DNA from: Planctomycetaceae bacterium
GTDB taxonomy: Bacteria; Planctomycetota; Planctomycetia; Pirellulales; Pirellulaceae
Direction: 5' to 3'
NCBI GenBank assembly: GCA_002702965.1
Contig: PADE01000157.1
Location: forward strand, 1-6,766
Length of the DNA stretch: 6,766 nt
Shown here: positions 6,188-6,766 of the stretch, piece by piece
Layout: each line of letters starts with the position of its first letter
Numbering within the stretch: position 1 is the first letter of the stretch
Notes under the pieces: model-generated
What the model was told of the DNA's origin: nothing
The model's input: only the letters and a program-made list of their open reading frames with translations
Database searches by the model: none
Translations under genes and position numbers: made by a program

Positions 6188-6766
6188 TTACCGGACGTAG
6201 ACAAACTCATTCGATAACAACAGCGTATGTGCGAGTATTCTCCAGCCGGTCGTCGCGTCCCCTGGTGGCCCGCTATCGGCGACAATCGCCGCCATCAACG
6301 CTTCGCCGTCGCGTATTTCCTGAACGTCGGGAAGACGCCCCAACAACCGTTCGAACAGATCTTCGAAGCGGTCCGCCACCGTGGCGTGCCGCCGCAGGAC
6401 GTCGTCGGCGATCGCATCACCTAGACCTTGCATCCAGGGGTTGTTCATTAGGAACAGCGCCTGCGTGGGGATCGTCGTCGTCGACCGATTCCCCGCCGGC
6501 GCCGCCGGGTTAGGGAAATCGAACAGGGTAAACAGCTTGTAGACATTCGTCCGAACGACCGGAAGGTAGACCGAGCGCCGCCGATTGGTCTCGTAGTAAG
6601 CGCGATTCTTGCGCAGGTCGGCTGGCGAGGGATCTTGCGATTTCACGCCGCCGTAGGGTGCCCCCCCGACCGTCAGATCGAGCCGCTGGGCGGCAAACAG
6701 CAGCGCATCCCGAATCGCCTCGGCGGGCAACCGCCGAGGCTCGAACCGCCAGTACCAACGGTTTTC
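6188..6766 (-). CDS. PSD1 (DUF1553) domain protein, C-terminal 192 residues, cut by the window edge
   Basis: Partial gene: the frame runs in from the right edge, and only the C-terminus with TAA at 6190-6188 is present. Family landmarks, numbered within the fragment: NRWYWRFEPRRLPAEAIRDA (2-21), corresponding to the usual RRLEAEAIRDA; LTVGGAPYGG (31-40); NRRRSVYLPVVR (61-72); LFTLFDFPNP (78-87); NRSTTTIPTQALFLMNNP (93-110); LFERLLGRLP (137-146); and LLLSNEFVYVR (182-192), a typical family ending. Full-length relatives normally carry an N-terminal secretion signal, often a cytochrome-c-like PSCyt1 domain, then DUF1549 (PSCyt2), ahead of DUF1553; none of that can be seen here. The molecular function of the family is not established. 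It is the first visible gene of the minus-strand operon. A TTG at 6730 is only an internal leucine codon. Confidence 0.95.
   Translation of the reverse strand, partial: ENRWYWRFEPRRLPAEAIRDALLFAAQRLDLTVGGAPYGGVKSQDPSPADLRKNRAYYETNRRRSVYLPVVRTNVYKLFTLFDFPNPAAPAGNRSTTTIPTQALFLMNNPWMQGLGDAIADDVLRRHATVADRFEDLFERLLGRLPDVQEIRDGEALMAAIVADSGPPGDATTGWRILAHTLLLSNEFVYVR

Noticed and set aside
4799..6217. 472-codon open frame on the plus strand opposite the minus-strand DUF1501 gene
   Set aside because: It lies antisense to a strongly recognised family protein and has no domain or plausible N-terminus of its own.

Overview
The window looks like chromosomal DNA of a Planctomycetota bacterium. The diagnostic genes are two DUF1501 proteins and the C-terminal end of a PSD1 (DUF1553) protein. 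These families are greatly expanded in planctomycetes and are commonly encoded side by side there. GC-rich sequence, twin-arginine export signals and a secreted protein built of FG-GAP/VCBS repeats fit the same assignment. No RNA gene, CRISPR array, insertion sequence or phage gene was recognised.

Layout. Positions 1-191 hold GC-rich sequence with a strong stem-loop, an imperfect tandem repeat and possibly the tail of an upstream gene. On the plus strand follow a 221-residue protein of unknown function (192-857), a 180-base gap, and a DUF1501 gene (1038-2402). On the minus strand, reading from the right edge, are the 3' part of a PSD1/DUF1553 gene (6766-6188), a second DUF1501 gene (6157-4682) and a subtilase-like protein with seven calcium-loop repeats (4622-2451). 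The two groups converge on a 48-base gap at 2403-2450.

How the genes work together. The minus-strand genes are spaced 30 and 59 bases apart, and both downstream genes have Shine-Dalgarno-like sites, so they probably form an operon. PSD1 and DUF1501 proteins are typically exported and co-encoded, and their biochemical role is still poorly defined. The third gene adds an exported S8-type protein fused to what is probably a seven-bladed beta-propeller. The plus-strand DUF1501 belongs to a visibly different subtype from the minus-strand one and has no PSD1 partner inside the window.

The most interesting point is the subtilase-propeller fusion riding in a PSD1-DUF1501 operon, with a degenerate catalytic-serine motif and all seven of its cysteines in the protease half. 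The 221-residue protein is the only gene with no family assignment. Most of the rest is ordinary planctomycete gene content.
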